Below are positions 1 to 9,444 of a stretch of 64,000 nt of DNA, one piece after another. Below the pieces are notes generated by a model that made no database searches, was not told the DNA's origin, and saw only the letters and a list, made by a program, of their open reading frames with translations. This DNA is from Marinirhabdus sp963793275 (GTDB lineage Bacteria; Bacteroidota; Bacteroidia; Flavobacteriales; Flavobacteriaceae): NCBI GenBank assembly GCA_963793275.1, contig CAWBZL010000002.1:518738-582737 (forward strand), in the 5' to 3' direction. The translations under genes and the position numbers were made by a program. How positions within the stretch are numbered: position 1 is the first letter of the stretch; each line of letters begins with the position of its first letter.

Positions 1-807
1 TCAGAATTTATTGCGCGCGATTTTAAGACAGATGAAGAAAAAATACGTGCTATCTACGGGTGGCTTATTAGTAACGTTGCCTACGATCCCGATGAATATG
101 ATGTGTATAATTACAGATTTAAAAATCATAGAGAGCGCAATGCTAAAGAAGAAATTACGCGCAATAAAATTATACAACGTACGCTTCAGAAGGGTATAGC
201 AGTGTGCGAAGGATACGCTATGGTATTTGAAAAATTATGTGAGTTACAAGGCATTCAAAACTATTTGGTGCGGGGTGATATTAAAACCAGTTTCAAAGAT
301 ATTGGGCGTCCGTTTCGAAAAGTACATATGTGGAATGTGGCCTTTATAGAAGGAAAACCGTATTTGTTCGACGCTACGTGGGGTGCCGGAAAATACAATC
401 AAAAATTTATTAAAGAACCTAGTTTTTATTGGTACAAAACAGATCCGGAATTGTTCATAAAATCACACTACCCGGACCTGGTAGAAGATGCCTTTTTGGA
501 TATAAACATAAGCAAACAAATTTTTGCTAACCTTCCGCTGGTCATTAAGAAAGATTTGTTGGTAGAACAGGTTATAACACCAAAGTATGGAGTAATTTCT
601 ATTTCAGAAATTGGAAAAGAAATAGAATTTCAGCTTACAACGAAAGCGCCATCGGTGATATCGTATTCTTATGATTTTGGTAACAAAAAGAAATTGGTGG
701 ATTTTAAAACCAGTGGCGAGATGCTTACATTTCCGGTAAAAAAGAAACTAGGCAACCTAATAATTTACTTTAATGACGAGCCGGCACTGGCCTATAAAGT
801 TGAATAG
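1..807 (+). CDS. Transglutaminase-like domain protein (5' truncated)
   Basis: The reading frame is open from the first base, so the N-terminus lies outside the window. The visible part carries the cysteine-peptidase-like transglutaminase core: a Cys in VCEGYA, a His in HMWN and an Asp in FDATWG form the expected catalytic triad in the right order. About 130 residues follow as a beta-rich tail without a recognised domain. Related Bacteroidota proteins are secreted or periplasmic, but the signal peptide cannot be seen here. The stop codon is directly followed by the ATG of the next gene, suggesting co-transcription. The family call is firm; the substrate is unknown. Confidence 0.85.
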   Translation, partial: SEFIARDFKTDEEKIRAIYGWLISNVAYDPDEYDVYNYRFKNHRERNAKEEITRNKIIQRTLQKGIAVCEGYAMVFEKLCELQGIQNYLVRGDIKTSFKDIGRPFRKVHMWNVAFIEGKPYLFDATWGAGKYNQKFIKEPSFYWYKTDPELFIKSHYPDLVEDAFLDINISKQIFANLPLVIKKDLLVEQVITPKYGVISISEIGKEIEFQLTTKAPSVISYSYDFGNKKKLVDFKTSGEMLTFPVKKKLGNLIIYFNDEPALAYKVE

Positions 808-1167
808 ATGAACGTTGAAGAATTTAGAAATTATTGCCTGAAAAAGAAAGGAGTTACCGAATCACTTCCTTTTGGTCCGGATACCCTAGTGTTTAAGGTT
901 ATGAATAAAATGTTTGCGGTATGTGGCCTGGAGCGTACCCCAACACAAGTAAATCTAAAGTGTAATCCCGACAGGTCTGAAGAATTGCGAGCACAGTATG
1001 ACGGACTTATCATTCCGGGATGGCATATGAACAAGCACCATTGGAATACTGTATTCATTGAAGACTCCCTGCCCCCAAAATTAGTGTTGGAATTAATAGA
1101 CCATTCTTACGAGTTAATAGTAGCTTCGCTTACCAAAAAATTACAAGCAGAGCTTTCAGCCTTATGA
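808..1167 (+). CDS. MmcQ/YjbR family protein
   Basis: A 119-residue protein of the usual MmcQ/YjbR length and pattern: an N-terminal helix ending in a SLPFGPDTLVFKV-type segment, a central NLKC strand, then PGWHMNKHHWNTV, the most conserved stretch of the family. The fold resembles small DNA-binding or CyaY-like proteins, but no biochemical role is established. The start abuts the upstream stop. The end overlaps the start of the MutS-like gene in an ATGA arrangement, which points to translational coupling. Confidence 0.85.
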   Translation: MNVEEFRNYCLKKKGVTESLPFGPDTLVFKVMNKMFAVCGLERTPTQVNLKCNPDRSEELRAQYDGLIIPGWHMNKHHWNTVFIEDSLPPKLVLELIDHSYELIVASLTKKLQAELSAL

Positions 1168-2939
1168 AGCAAACTCCATTACAATTTTATAAAACGCAAC
1201 TGGAACAACACATCCAGACAGTACATCAGTTAAAAAAACAGTTAGCAATTTCAAGTGCGCTACGTCTATTGGTTTTCTTAGCTGTTTGCGCGGGTGCCTA
1301 CTTTGCATTTGGAAATACCCAATTGGTGATCGCCATTAGTGTAGCAGGAATTGGGTTGTTTGTTTATATGGTGACACGGCATAGCAAATTGCAATACAAA
1401 CGGGATCTTGTAAAAGCCTTAATTACTGCCAATGCAACCGAAATAAAAGTCCTGAACAGAGATTTTCACGAGCTCCCGGACGGTTCAGAATTTAAGGACC
1501 CGTCGCATTCTTTTAGCCAGGATATAGATTTATTTGGTCGTGGTTCTTTCTATCAGTATAGTAACCGTACTGCCTTGCACATGGGCGCACAACAGTTAGC
1601 ACATTTGTTTACTGAAAATACTATTGAAGAAATTCCAAAAAAGCAGGAAGCTATTAAAGAGTTGTCACAATTGGCTACCTGGCGACAACAATTCTGGGCC
1701 GTAGCTTCACTGGTTAAAATTGAAGTTTCATCTGCCAAAGTTGTAGATTGGCTTAAAAATTACAGCCCTTTCGCTCCAAAATGGATTAAAGGTGTTGCCG
1801 AAAGTTTTTCGGTAATTTCAGTAGCGCTTATGACTTTGTATTTTTTTGAATTTGTTTCAGGATATGTATTATTTGGATGGTTTTTATTAGGTCTGGCAAT
1901 AAGTGGTCGCTATCTTAAAAAAGTAAACGATCTATCACAGCATACGTCAAAGATCCAGAGCACATTTGAGCAATTCTATAAACTTATTCTAGCCATTGAA
2001 GGACAGGAGTTTTCTTCAGTATTGCTTTCAGAAAGAAAAAATGCTATTTGTAATACTCAAACAAAAGCTTCCACATCTTTAAAAAAATTCTCTAAGTATT
2101 TAGATACATTAGACCAACGTAATAATATGCTGGTGGGTGTTTTACTGAATGGTTTTATGCTGCGCGACATACGGCAGGCGTATACTATAGAGCAATGGAT
2201 CGCAAGCCACAAGACCGAAGTGAAAACCTGGTTTAACACCATTATATTTTTTGACGCTTACAATAGCCTGGCAAATTACACCTTTAACCATCCAACTCAT
2301 GTCTTTCCTGAAATTACCAATGCTGACACTGTCTTAAAAGTTTCAGGAGGCGCACACCCTTTACTGAATCCTGAAACGATGGTGCGCAACGATTTTGAGA
2401 TAATTGAAAAGGAATTTTTTATTGTTACGGGAGCCAATATGGCGGGTAAAAGTACTTTTTTAAGAACAGTATCGCTTCACATTGTTATGGCGAATGTAGG
2501 CCTGCCGGTTTGTGCTACCTCGGCAGCGTATAACCCCATAAAGCTCATCACAAGTATGCGTACCACCGACAGTTTAACAGATGACGAATCCTACTTTTTT
2601 AGTGAATTAAAACGACTTCAGTTTATAGTGAAGCGTATAAAAACAGATCGCTATTTTATTATCCTGGACGAAATTTTAAAAGGAACCAATAGTACAGATA
2701 GGGCAGTTGGTTCCAGAAAATTTGTTGAAAAACTGGTAGCAGGAAACAGCACAGGAATTATAGCAACGCACGATTTAAGCTTATGCGAAGTTTCCAAAGA
2801 ACTCTCCCAGGTAAAAAATTATTATTTTGATGCACAGATCGTAAATGAAGAATTGTATTTTGACTATACCTTTAAACCGGGTATCTGCCAGAATATGAAT
2901 GCGTCTTTTTTGCTGAAAAAAATGAATATCGTGGATTAA
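1164..2939 (+). CDS. Membrane-associated MutS-like ATPase
   Basis: A 591-residue protein with the MutS family C-terminal ATPase: Walker A TGANMAGKST near residue 422, and Walker B FIILDEILKGTNS near residue 497, followed by the ATHD segment. Two hydrophobic hairpins lie at about residues 33-70 and 214-246. There is no N-terminal mismatch-recognition domain. This matches the short, membrane-anchored MutS-like family common in Bacteroidota, which is distinct from mismatch-repair MutS and MutS2. It overlaps the MmcQ gene by four bases. The true role is unknown; the ATPase assignment is firm. Confidence 0.85.
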   Translation: MKQTPLQFYKTQLEQHIQTVHQLKKQLAISSALRLLVFLAVCAGAYFAFGNTQLVIAISVAGIGLFVYMVTRHSKLQYKRDLVKALITANATEIKVLNRDFHELPDGSEFKDPSHSFSQDIDLFGRGSFYQYSNRTALHMGAQQLAHLFTENTIEEIPKKQEAIKELSQLATWRQQFWAVASLVKIEVSSAKVVDWLKNYSPFAPKWIKGVAESFSVISVALMTLYFFEFVSGYVLFGWFLLGLAISGRYLKKVNDLSQHTSKIQSTFEQFYKLILAIEGQEFSSVLLSERKNAICNTQTKASTSLKKFSKYLDTLDQRNNMLVGVLLNGFMLRDIRQAYTIEQWIASHKTEVKTWFNTIIFFDAYNSLANYTFNHPTHVFPEITNADTVLKVSGGAHPLLNPETMVRNDFEIIEKEFFIVTGANMAGKSTFLRTVSLHIVMANVGLPVCATSAAYNPIKLITSMRTTDSLTDDESYFFSELKRLQFIVKRIKTDRYFIILDEILKGTNSTDRAVGSRKFVEKLVAGNSTGIIATHDLSLCEVSKELSQVKNYYFDAQIVNEELYFDYTFKPGICQNMNASFLLKKMNIVD

Positions 2940-2972
2940 CGAAGTATAAATAAACAATTATAAACCTTAAAC

Positions 2973-3968
2973 CTGGACTCTCTCACTCAAATAGTACTTG
3001 GCGCCGCAGTAGGCGAAGCCGCTCTTGGTAAAAGAGTAGGGTATAAAGCTGCACTGTATGGAGCCATTGCCGGCACTATTCCGGATCTGGACGTGGTTTC
3101 TCAATTTTTCGTAGATACGGTTACTGCGCTGGAATGGCATCGCGGGATTACGCATTCTATACTTTTTTCTATCCTCGGCGGGTTGTTTTTTGGGTGGCTT
3201 GTCTCACGTTGGGAGAAGCGCGCGAGTTGGAAGCAGTGGTCCTGGCTCTGGTTTTTATGTTTTATCACGCATCCATTGCTAGATGCACATACCACTTGGG
3301 GTACACAATTATTCTGGCCGTTGGATACAAGATTGGCATACAAAAATATCTTTGTGATAGATCCGCTGTACACACTGCCATTTTTGGTGTTTCTACTACT
3401 AGCCCTACGGCGGAAACGTGACGACCCAAATAGACGTAAGCTGAATAATATTGGACTTTGGATAAGCAGCATTTATTTGCTGTTAACACTACTTATAAAG
3501 GGAATTACATTTTTGAAATTTGAAGATGCTTTACAAGAACAAAGCATAGCTTACACTGAAATTGAAACAAAACCTGCGCCATTACAAGCAATATTATGGT
3601 CGGCAAATGTGGAGACAAAAGATGCTTTTTTAATTGGTTATTACTCATTGTTCGATTCGCAACCCATTACTTTTGGAACACATCCTAAAAATCATGAGTT
3701 ATTAGGCGATCTAGCCAAAAACGATAAGATAAAACGCCTCATTAAACTTACAAATGGATTTTACACCATCACTCAAACAGATGGCAAGTTATACTTAAAC
3801 GATCTTCGATTTGGAACCCTTAGTGTAAACCCAAATAACCAGCAATACGTATTCAGCTTCTTAATTGAAGAAAACAAAGACGACGTTACGATTACAGAAA
3901 ACCGCAAACGCCCCGAAGACGCTAAAAAAATACTGGTAGAACTCTGGAATCGGGTTTGGGGGAATTAA
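2973..3968 (+). CDS. Membrane-bound metal-dependent hydrolase (DUF457/YdjM-like), probable CTG start
   Basis: The frame is open from a stop at 2961. The residues LDSLTQIVLGAAVGEA begin at CTG 2973 and match the N-terminus this family normally shows as MDSLTQIVLGAA. The next ATG, at 3093, would remove about 40 conserved residues including the IAGTIPDLDV metal-site segment. CTG at 2973 is therefore the best start. The HRGITHS and HPLLDAHTTWGTQ motifs supply further predicted metal ligands. Several transmembrane segments lie between residues 60 and 180, followed by a soluble C-terminal domain. The physiological substrate is not known. Confidence 0.8.
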   Translation: MDSLTQIVLGAAVGEAALGKRVGYKAALYGAIAGTIPDLDVVSQFFVDTVTALEWHRGITHSILFSILGGLFFGWLVSRWEKRASWKQWSWLWFLCFITHPLLDAHTTWGTQLFWPLDTRLAYKNIFVIDPLYTLPFLVFLLLALRRKRDDPNRRKLNNIGLWISSIYLLLTLLIKGITFLKFEDALQEQSIAYTEIETKPAPLQAILWSANVETKDAFLIGYYSLFDSQPITFGTHPKNHELLGDLAKNDKIKRLIKLTNGFYTITQTDGKLYLNDLRFGTLSVNPNNQQYVFSFLIEENKDDVTITENRKRPEDAKKILVELWNRVWGN

Positions 3969-4061
3969 TGAGCTATAAGTCTTCTCTGCGCCCTACCTGC
4001 TTTTACGGTAAAATTAAGCGCTGCGTTTTATGAATAACTAATCAAAAATAGCGGAGTGTAT

Positions 4062-4089
4062 TACCAGCTACCAGCTACCGGCTACCAAC
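4062..4089. repeat. Four tandem degenerate 7-bp repeats
   Basis: TACCAGC, TACCAGC, TACCGGC and TACCAAC follow each other without gaps in the gap between two convergent genes. They look like a short minisatellite. No gene or terminator stem is built from them. Confidence 0.7.
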
Positions 4090-4095
4090 TACTCA

Positions 4096-4527
4096 CTAAC
4101 TTGACATATCTGCCACGATCTTCCACTCGCCGTCTATTTCTTTGAAAATGATTAGGAAATTACCGTTGGCATCTCCTACCTTTCGTTTTAAATAATAACG
4201 CCCCATAACCCAATAGCTGTTCGTTTCAATAGGAGAAATATCGTCCACTTCAAAAGTAAGTGTACCGCTGTGGTCTTTGGTGGGGTACCCTTTTTTGTAA
4301 TTGTCCAGCGTTTGTTGCCACCCTTTGGTAATGCCTTTGCTACCATAAAACTTTAAAGAATCACTTTTCCAGTAGCCTTGCATGAACCCTTCCAGGTCAT
4401 TCTGGCTCCACGCTTTTTCCTGCTCTTTCATTACCTGCAATATGGCAGTTTTGTCCTTTTCAATAGACTTTTGAGCGGCGCAGGAAAGCATACATAACGA
4501 AAATAAAATAGCGTAGATACATTTCAT
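4096..4527 (-). CDS. SnoaL-like (DUF4440) lipoprotein
   Basis: A 143-residue protein with a lipoprotein signal: a hydrophobic N-terminus ending in LMLSCA, with Cys16 as the likely lipidation site. The rest is an NTF2/SnoaL-like fold of the DUF4440 type, with helix EKAWSQNDLEGFMQGYW and a C-terminal IIFKEIDGEWKIVADMSS strand pair. Such proteins usually form small cone-shaped pockets; the ligand is unknown. It is divergent from the ATP-grasp gene and stands as a single gene. Confidence 0.8.
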   Translation of the reverse strand: MKCIYAILFSLCMLSCAAQKSIEKDKTAILQVMKEQEKAWSQNDLEGFMQGYWKSDSLKFYGSKGITKGWQQTLDNYKKGYPTKDHSGTLTFEVDDISPIETNSYWVMGRYYLKRKVGDANGNFLIIFKEIDGEWKIVADMSS

Positions 4528-4560
4528 AGTTTTGAAATTTTAATTCGTTTGAAAGATACG

Positions 4561-4568
4561 TAATTTTG
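4561..4568 (+). promoter_or_regulatory. Probable -7 element of the ATP-grasp gene
   Basis: TAATTTTG matches the Bacteroidota -7 consensus TAnnTTTG and lies 21 bases before the ATG at 4590. The -33 region is not convincing. Confidence 0.45.
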
Positions 4569-4589
4569 AATATTCTTAAATTCTGAAAT

Positions 4590-5480
4590 ATGACAGACGT
4601 AACCATAGTAACCTGTAAGAAATACCTTCAGAATATTGAAGGAAATACGTATGTCAATAACATTTTCTTAGAGTTCAATTTATTGAAAGATGCATTGGAG
4701 GCAAAAGGTGTTAGCGTACACCGAACCTATTGGGATAATCCTGATTACGATTGGAGCCAGACAAAAGTTGCCGTGATACGCACCGTTTGGGATTATTTTG
4801 AACGTTTTGAAGCTTTTAATACCTGGATGGTTCAAACTGCTTCGGTTACAAATCTTATCAATCGTTTGCCGTTACAGCAGTGGAACAGCCATAAGTATTA
4901 TTTACGGGAGCTTCAGGAAAAAGGAGTTCCTGTTGTTCCAACGTATTTTGTAGACGCAAAAAGCAGTCATACATTAGCTAAAATTTCAGCAGAAAAAGGG
5001 TGGGAATGCGTGGTTATAAAACCAGCTATTTCGGCAGCTGCTTTTCACACCTATAAAATTTCTGCAGAAAATAGGACTGAAATGGAACCAGTATTTCAAA
5101 AACTACTGAAGGAACGCGACATGCTGGTGCAACCCTTTATAGAAACAATTGCTACCAGAGGCGAAGCATCTTTAATGATTTTTAACGGCCAATTTACCCA
5201 CGCCGTGCTAAAGAAAGCCAAACGGGGGGATTTCAGAGTTCAGGACGATTTTGGAGGTACGGTACATAAATATCAACCTACCGGTTCAGAAATTCAATTT
5301 GCCGAGTTTGCCAACTCAAAATGTCCCATTAAACCTGTATACGGTAGGGTGGATATTGTTTGGGATGCAAAAGGAAACCCGCTGCTTTCTGAAATGGAAT
5401 TCCTCGATCCCGAAATCTGGATACGAAATGCTCCGGAGAGCGCAGAGGTTTTAGCAGCTGCCATCAAAAATTTTCTCTAA
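4590..5480 (+). CDS. ATP-grasp domain protein (RimK/glutathione synthetase-like)
   Basis: A 296-residue protein with the ATP-grasp layout: an N-terminal pre-ATP-grasp segment with VIRTVWDYFE, a lysine-bearing ATP strand (CVVIKPAISAAA) at about residue 145, and a C-terminal metal and nucleotide site (GRVDIVWD then LLSEMEFLDPE). It is similar to proteins annotated as RimK-domain or glutathione synthase-like, which ligate an amine to a carboxylate using ATP. The substrate cannot be told from sequence. It converges on the M23 peptidase gene, with a 17-base tail-to-tail overlap. Confidence 0.8.
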   Translation: MTDVTIVTCKKYLQNIEGNTYVNNIFLEFNLLKDALEAKGVSVHRTYWDNPDYDWSQTKVAVIRTVWDYFERFEAFNTWMVQTASVTNLINRLPLQQWNSHKYYLRELQEKGVPVVPTYFVDAKSSHTLAKISAEKGWECVVIKPAISAAAFHTYKISAENRTEMEPVFQKLLKERDMLVQPFIETIATRGEASLMIFNGQFTHAVLKKAKRGDFRVQDDFGGTVHKYQPTGSEIQFAEFANSKCPIKPVYGRVDIVWDAKGNPLLSEMEFLDPEIWIRNAPESAEVLAAAIKNFL

Positions 5481-6141
5481 AAACCAATGAAGGATCAGGA
5501 CATAACCTTTTCCACTTTTCAATTTCCGAAGGAAACGCAACGCCGTTGTAATTTTCGGTCTCGCCCAACAAATCTGTAATGAGCTGTAAATGCAAATGTG
5601 GCACCCAATGACCATTTTCTATTTCGTTGCCAATATGAGCTAATAGCTCTCCCTTTTTTATCACTTTTCCTTTGGGCGATATGTTGAGCGAATCTATCGT
5701 CAAATGCCCGTACAGTGTATAAAATGTATCATTTTCAACGAGGTGTTTTAGAACTAGTAGCGGGCCGTAATCTTTATGAAAATCGTTATGATGAGAAATG
5801 ACTACTTCACCGTCAAAAATGGCGTGGATAGGAGTTTTGGCCGGAACCCAAAAGTCGGTTCCCAGATGTATGTTTCGGTATTCGGTATTTCCGTTTTTGG
5901 TTCTTTCAAAACGTTTTGTATTATAGAAAGAGCGTTCTTCCAGATAGCCGTTCGCTAAAAGGGAATTGGGATTTTTATGCTGAAATTCCTCTAAGCGCTG
6001 CGTTGCCAAATCTAAATTCTCGTGCTGTGGATCGGTACCAAAAAAATCACTGCCTGTACTCATATCCGGAACAGCGATCGAATTAAAAGTGAGTGTAGGA
6101 AACAATTCGTGTAGTGATGCTTTATTGAGATTTGGAATCAT
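5464..6141 (-). CDS. M23 family metallopeptidase
   Basis: A 225-residue protein with the zinc ligands of LytM-type peptidases: HLGTD (His92, Asp96), YGHL (His146) and HLHLQ (His184). These enzymes cut peptide cross-links in peptidoglycan. No signal peptide is evident from the MIPNLNKAS start, which is unusual for a cell-wall enzyme and may mean a cytoplasmic or non-classical role. The preceding bases offer no better upstream ATG. Its 3' end overlaps that of the ATP-grasp gene. Confidence 0.85.
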   Translation of the reverse strand: MIPNLNKASLHELFPTLTFNSIAVPDMSTGSDFFGTDPQHENLDLATQRLEEFQHKNPNSLLANGYLEERSFYNTKRFERTKNGNTEYRNIHLGTDFWVPAKTPIHAIFDGEVVISHHNDFHKDYGPLLVLKHLVENDTFYTLYGHLTIDSLNISPKGKVIKKGELLAHIGNEIENGHWVPHLHLQLITDLLGETENYNGVAFPSEIEKWKRLCPDPSLVFRENF

Positions 6142-6223
6142 GTTTAAAATTTCAGTAAATCTAGAAAATTTCAGAATACAATAAACCTTTCAATACATCA
6201 ACTTCTCAAGGACTGAACCTTTT

Positions 6224-7324
6224 TTACAATACCCCTTTCTGCTTCTTATAAAATGCATCTGCCTGATCCTGCATAAGTTCACGGGCAATCTTGCGTTTGT
6301 AGTCGTACAATTCCTGCTCGTCTGCAATATCGGCGTATACGCGGTTATTTACTTCCTGATCTGTGGCAACTAAAATATCGCGCTGACTTTTTTGCTGCGC
6401 CACCCAACTTTTTAGGGCGCCTTCCTGCTCGGCAAGTTTTAAATCGTAGGCTCCTTTTGGAGAAATAAGCTTGGCAAATATAGGAGAGGTCTCAATGGCC
6501 AAGAAGAGTAAAAATATAAAAAAGGAAGGTAACCAGGGCAATTCACCTAAAGCATTTACACGAGCCATTAAGCCATCAAATCCGTCTATGATGGGTTGGG
6601 TTTCGGCAATTTTATCCTGGTATTGCGTGGCAAGTTGAGCAATTTGTGCTTCGGTAGCTTCAATTTTGGCGCTGTTGGTTTGTTTTAATTCTTTTAATGC
6701 GGCTAATTCGGCATCATGTTTCTCACGTTTTTCCTTGTAAACGGGACCCTTTCCTAACTTTTCGGTGCCTGAGGTTCCTTCGGCTTCGCTAATGTAGACC
6801 TCGTACAAAGCGTTGACTTCAGCTTCTTTTGTAGTTACTTCTTTTTTGAGGGTTTCAATTTCTGCAGTGAGTCCTTCCACAGCTGGCGTGTATTGTAGTG
6901 CCAACTGATCTTTGTTTTCTAACGTTAGATCGTTTTTTTGCTCTAATAAAACCTGATTTATTTCTTTCTCAAAAATCTTTAGTTCCAGCGGTTTTGAAAT
7001 GACGACGGCAATAATTATAGCAAGCAAAATTCGGGGTGAGGCCTGAATTAACTCATCAACAAAACTGTCTCTTTTTTTAATTGTTGATACAATAAAACGA
7101 TCCAGATTAAAGATGAGCAACCCCCAGATTAATCCAAAGAACACTGCCATAAATACGTTGTCAAAAACAGTAAAAAGGGCATAGCTACCCGCAATGGTAG
7201 CCATAACGGCCGTAAAGAAAACGGTGGCGCCAATACCTGCATATTTGGTGTTTTCGCCTGCGGAACAGTCGTCTAGAATGTCTGTATCTGCCCCGGAGCA
7301 GAAAATAAAAAAGCGTTGTAACAT
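6224..7324 (-). CDS. DUF4407 domain membrane protein
   Basis: The start is set at the internal ATG giving MLQRFFIFCSGADTDIL, the typical beginning of DUF4407 proteins. A longer frame up to 7375 adds 17 residues without similarity. Two membrane segments lie in the first 90 residues, a third near residue 100-125 and a fourth near residue 270. Between them is a long coiled coil rich in Glu, Lys and Ala (EIETLKKEV and following). The family is widespread in Bacteroidota and of unknown function. The gene is divergent from the secreted-protein gene at 7550. Confidence 0.85.
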   Translation of the reverse strand: MLQRFFIFCSGADTDILDDCSAGENTKYAGIGATVFFTAVMATIAGSYALFTVFDNVFMAVFFGLIWGLLIFNLDRFIVSTIKKRDSFVDELIQASPRILLAIIIAVVISKPLELKIFEKEINQVLLEQKNDLTLENKDQLALQYTPAVEGLTAEIETLKKEVTTKEAEVNALYEVYISEAEGTSGTEKLGKGPVYKEKREKHDAELAALKELKQTNSAKIEATEAQIAQLATQYQDKIAETQPIIDGFDGLMARVNALGELPWLPSFFIFLLFLAIETSPIFAKLISPKGAYDLKLAEQEGALKSWVAQQKSQRDILVATDQEVNNRVYADIADEQELYDYKRKIARELMQDQADAFYKKQKGVL

Positions 7325-7476
7325 AGGTTGCTGGTTTTTTGACTGATGAATATTTAGAACGTTTATTGTATGCAAATTGTTGTGATAAAGCTACTTAATG
7401 TGTTTATATTGAAATCTAATCTTTAAGGAAACACGTTTTGACTTCTCAATACGTTAAATTTTAAGCGAGTATTTGC

Positions 7477-7513
7477 ATTTTATCGATAATATCAATACTT
7501 TTGACGATAAAAT
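7477..7513. promoter_or_regulatory. Inverted repeat, candidate operator
   Basis: ATTTTATCG (7477-7485) and CGATAAAAT (7505-7513) form a perfect 9-bp inverted repeat with a 19-base spacer, about 37 bases before the secreted-protein start. The size and placement suit a dimeric repressor or activator site. No cognate regulator is adjacent. Confidence 0.4.
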
Positions 7514-7549
7514 AGTGTTTATTTATAATGCAATTTCAAAACCCCAAAT

Positions 7550-8998
7550 ATGAAATTACTTGCCCCCAAACTTTATGTATTATTTTTACTAATCTCTCTC
7601 TCTGCCGGTGCGCAGGTAGGTATTGGAACTATCACGCCCGATCCGTCGGCCGCTTTAGATATTAGTTCCTCTACACAGGGTTTATTAACTCCCAGAATGA
7701 CTACAACAGAACGTTTGGCCATTACTACAACCGCAACTTCTGAAGGACTTTTGGTTTTTGACACCGACGAAGGAACTTTTTATTTTTTTGATGGTATCAT
7801 TTGGAAGCCAGTATCCAATGCTAAAACGCGAAATAATTATAAATTGGTGTCAGATATTTCAGACTTGGCCGACGAACTTATTGCAGGCGGAGGCGCTACT
7901 TACTTATTAGATGAAAATTTCTTATATGAGATTAATGGAACAATATTATTTGATTTTCCAATAGATTTGAATGGAGCTTACGTTGTAGGTGTGGATGTTG
8001 GGGAAGATGTCATTCAGAATAATTTTGGGGGTGCTCTCTTTACGGGAAGTACGGGTGGAAGTTTGAAGGCTCTTACCGTAGACGGAGGTGGGTATGTTCT
8101 TTTTGATCTTGATGGAGGTAATATTGTTGTGAATAATACTTCTTTAAGGAACGCTTCGGCTGTAGGCACTTTTAATGATATGAATGTTATGTTATTTAGT
8201 ATTGTTCAGTTTTCTGGGAATGGAACTGGTCTTGTTACCAATTCTATAAGTTCACTCACTATGAGTAATATTTTTTGGAATGCTAATAACACGGGAACAT
8301 TTCTGGACGTTGATGGCACTTATAATAATTTTCAAATGGCAACAGGTAGAGTAATAACTGATGGTGCTAGCGAGATAGGCTTGGATGTGAGCAGTAATCC
8401 CACCATAGTTAATTATGCCTCTTTAGCAGATCTTAATTTTAACGGAACTGGCACACCTGTTATAGGGTATACAAATGGAACATACACTGGGTATAACTTT
8501 ACCCCAATTTGGGATGTTAACTGCGAGGGAATTTTAAGAGAAACCGACGAGAATTCTTCGGGAGATTTAAGTTTAAATTTTTATTCTGGTACTGGAGCAA
8601 GCACGTTTCCCGCAGGTAATGGTATACCATTAAAAATTGCAGGGACCACAGAAAGTAATAATCTGTTTAGATTTTCATCCCCAGCAACAAACAGACTTGT
8701 TTATGAAGGAACTAAAACTCGAACATTTAGAGTTAGTGTAGCTCTTTCTATTGTTGGAACTACCAATAATGATATTTTTTTCTTTTTTATAGCAAAAGGG
8801 AATTCTGGAGATGTAGCTGCTACACCAATTCTAGCTACAGGAGTTGCGAGGGAAATTGGTGGGAATGGTGATATAGGAGCACTTCCTGTGGTCGGCACAG
8901 TTCAGCTGAGTCCAGGAGATTTTATTGAAATTTGGACAGAAAGAGATTCAGGATCTGGATCATTTTTCACTGCATCTATGAACGTAGTGGTAAATTAG
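7550..8998 (+). CDS. Secreted surface protein of unknown function
   Basis: A 482-residue protein with a clear signal peptide ending SLSAGAQ. The mature start QVGIGTITPDPSAALDI and the following GLLTPRMTTTERLAI segment are a recurring N-terminal module of large Bacteroidota surface proteins and fibre-like proteins. The remainder is rich in Gly, Asn and Thr, with beta-strand periodicity suggesting a beta-helix or beta-sandwich. There is no type IX sorting domain at the C-terminus, so export by the general pathway is more likely. No enzymatic motif was recognised. It stands alone in a divergent arrangement with DUF4407. Confidence 0.65.
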   Translation: MKLLAPKLYVLFLLISLSAGAQVGIGTITPDPSAALDISSSTQGLLTPRMTTTERLAITTTATSEGLLVFDTDEGTFYFFDGIIWKPVSNAKTRNNYKLVSDISDLADELIAGGGATYLLDENFLYEINGTILFDFPIDLNGAYVVGVDVGEDVIQNNFGGALFTGSTGGSLKALTVDGGGYVLFDLDGGNIVVNNTSLRNASAVGTFNDMNVMLFSIVQFSGNGTGLVTNSISSLTMSNIFWNANNTGTFLDVDGTYNNFQMATGRVITDGASEIGLDVSSNPTIVNYASLADLNFNGTGTPVIGYTNGTYTGYNFTPIWDVNCEGILRETDENSSGDLSLNFYSGTGASTFPAGNGIPLKIAGTTESNNLFRFSSPATNRLVYEGTKTRTFRVSVALSIVGTTNNDIFFFFIAKGNSGDVAATPILATGVAREIGGNGDIGALPVVGTVQLSPGDFIEIWTERDSGSGSFFTASMNVVVN

Positions 8999-9444
8999 AC
9001 TTCGAAAGAAACCGTGATTCACTGCAATGCTAGTCTATGTTTAATTTTCTTACACTCATAATAAATTTTAAAATGATCGATTTAAGGATTTTCATCAAAT
9101 ATTTTGCCTAAAAATATCTCATCCATTAAAATTTATTACTCATAATTCCATATGTTGACTACATCTAATTAAGTATTTCATTCACTTCATAAAAAGTAAC
9201 CCAAGGTATCTTTTGAATACCGAATCTGAATAATATCTACCTTATTTTTTAAAAATTGTTGAGAATTCTTTCTTTCTGACCTGCCCGCCCGTTTTCCAAA
9301 TTTCTCGAATATACTTTAAAATCATTTCAAAATACTTATCTGGGATAGTGACGTTTTAAATTTAAGCTCTAGTTGATTGAATGATAAAGTATTAGTTTTA
9401 AAATTAGCTCAACTTGATCTTTATTTTTACGGATGTGTTAGTCT
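8999..9444. other. AT-rich intergenic stretch, no gene seen
   Basis: A 446-base gap between convergent genes. No coding frame with a plausible start, no RNA gene and no clear terminator hairpin was found. Confidence 0.6.

Noticed and set aside
3134..3421. 95-codon plus frame inside the DUF457 hydrolase
   Set aside because: It is a shadow of the hydrolase frame, which is supported by family motifs along its full length.
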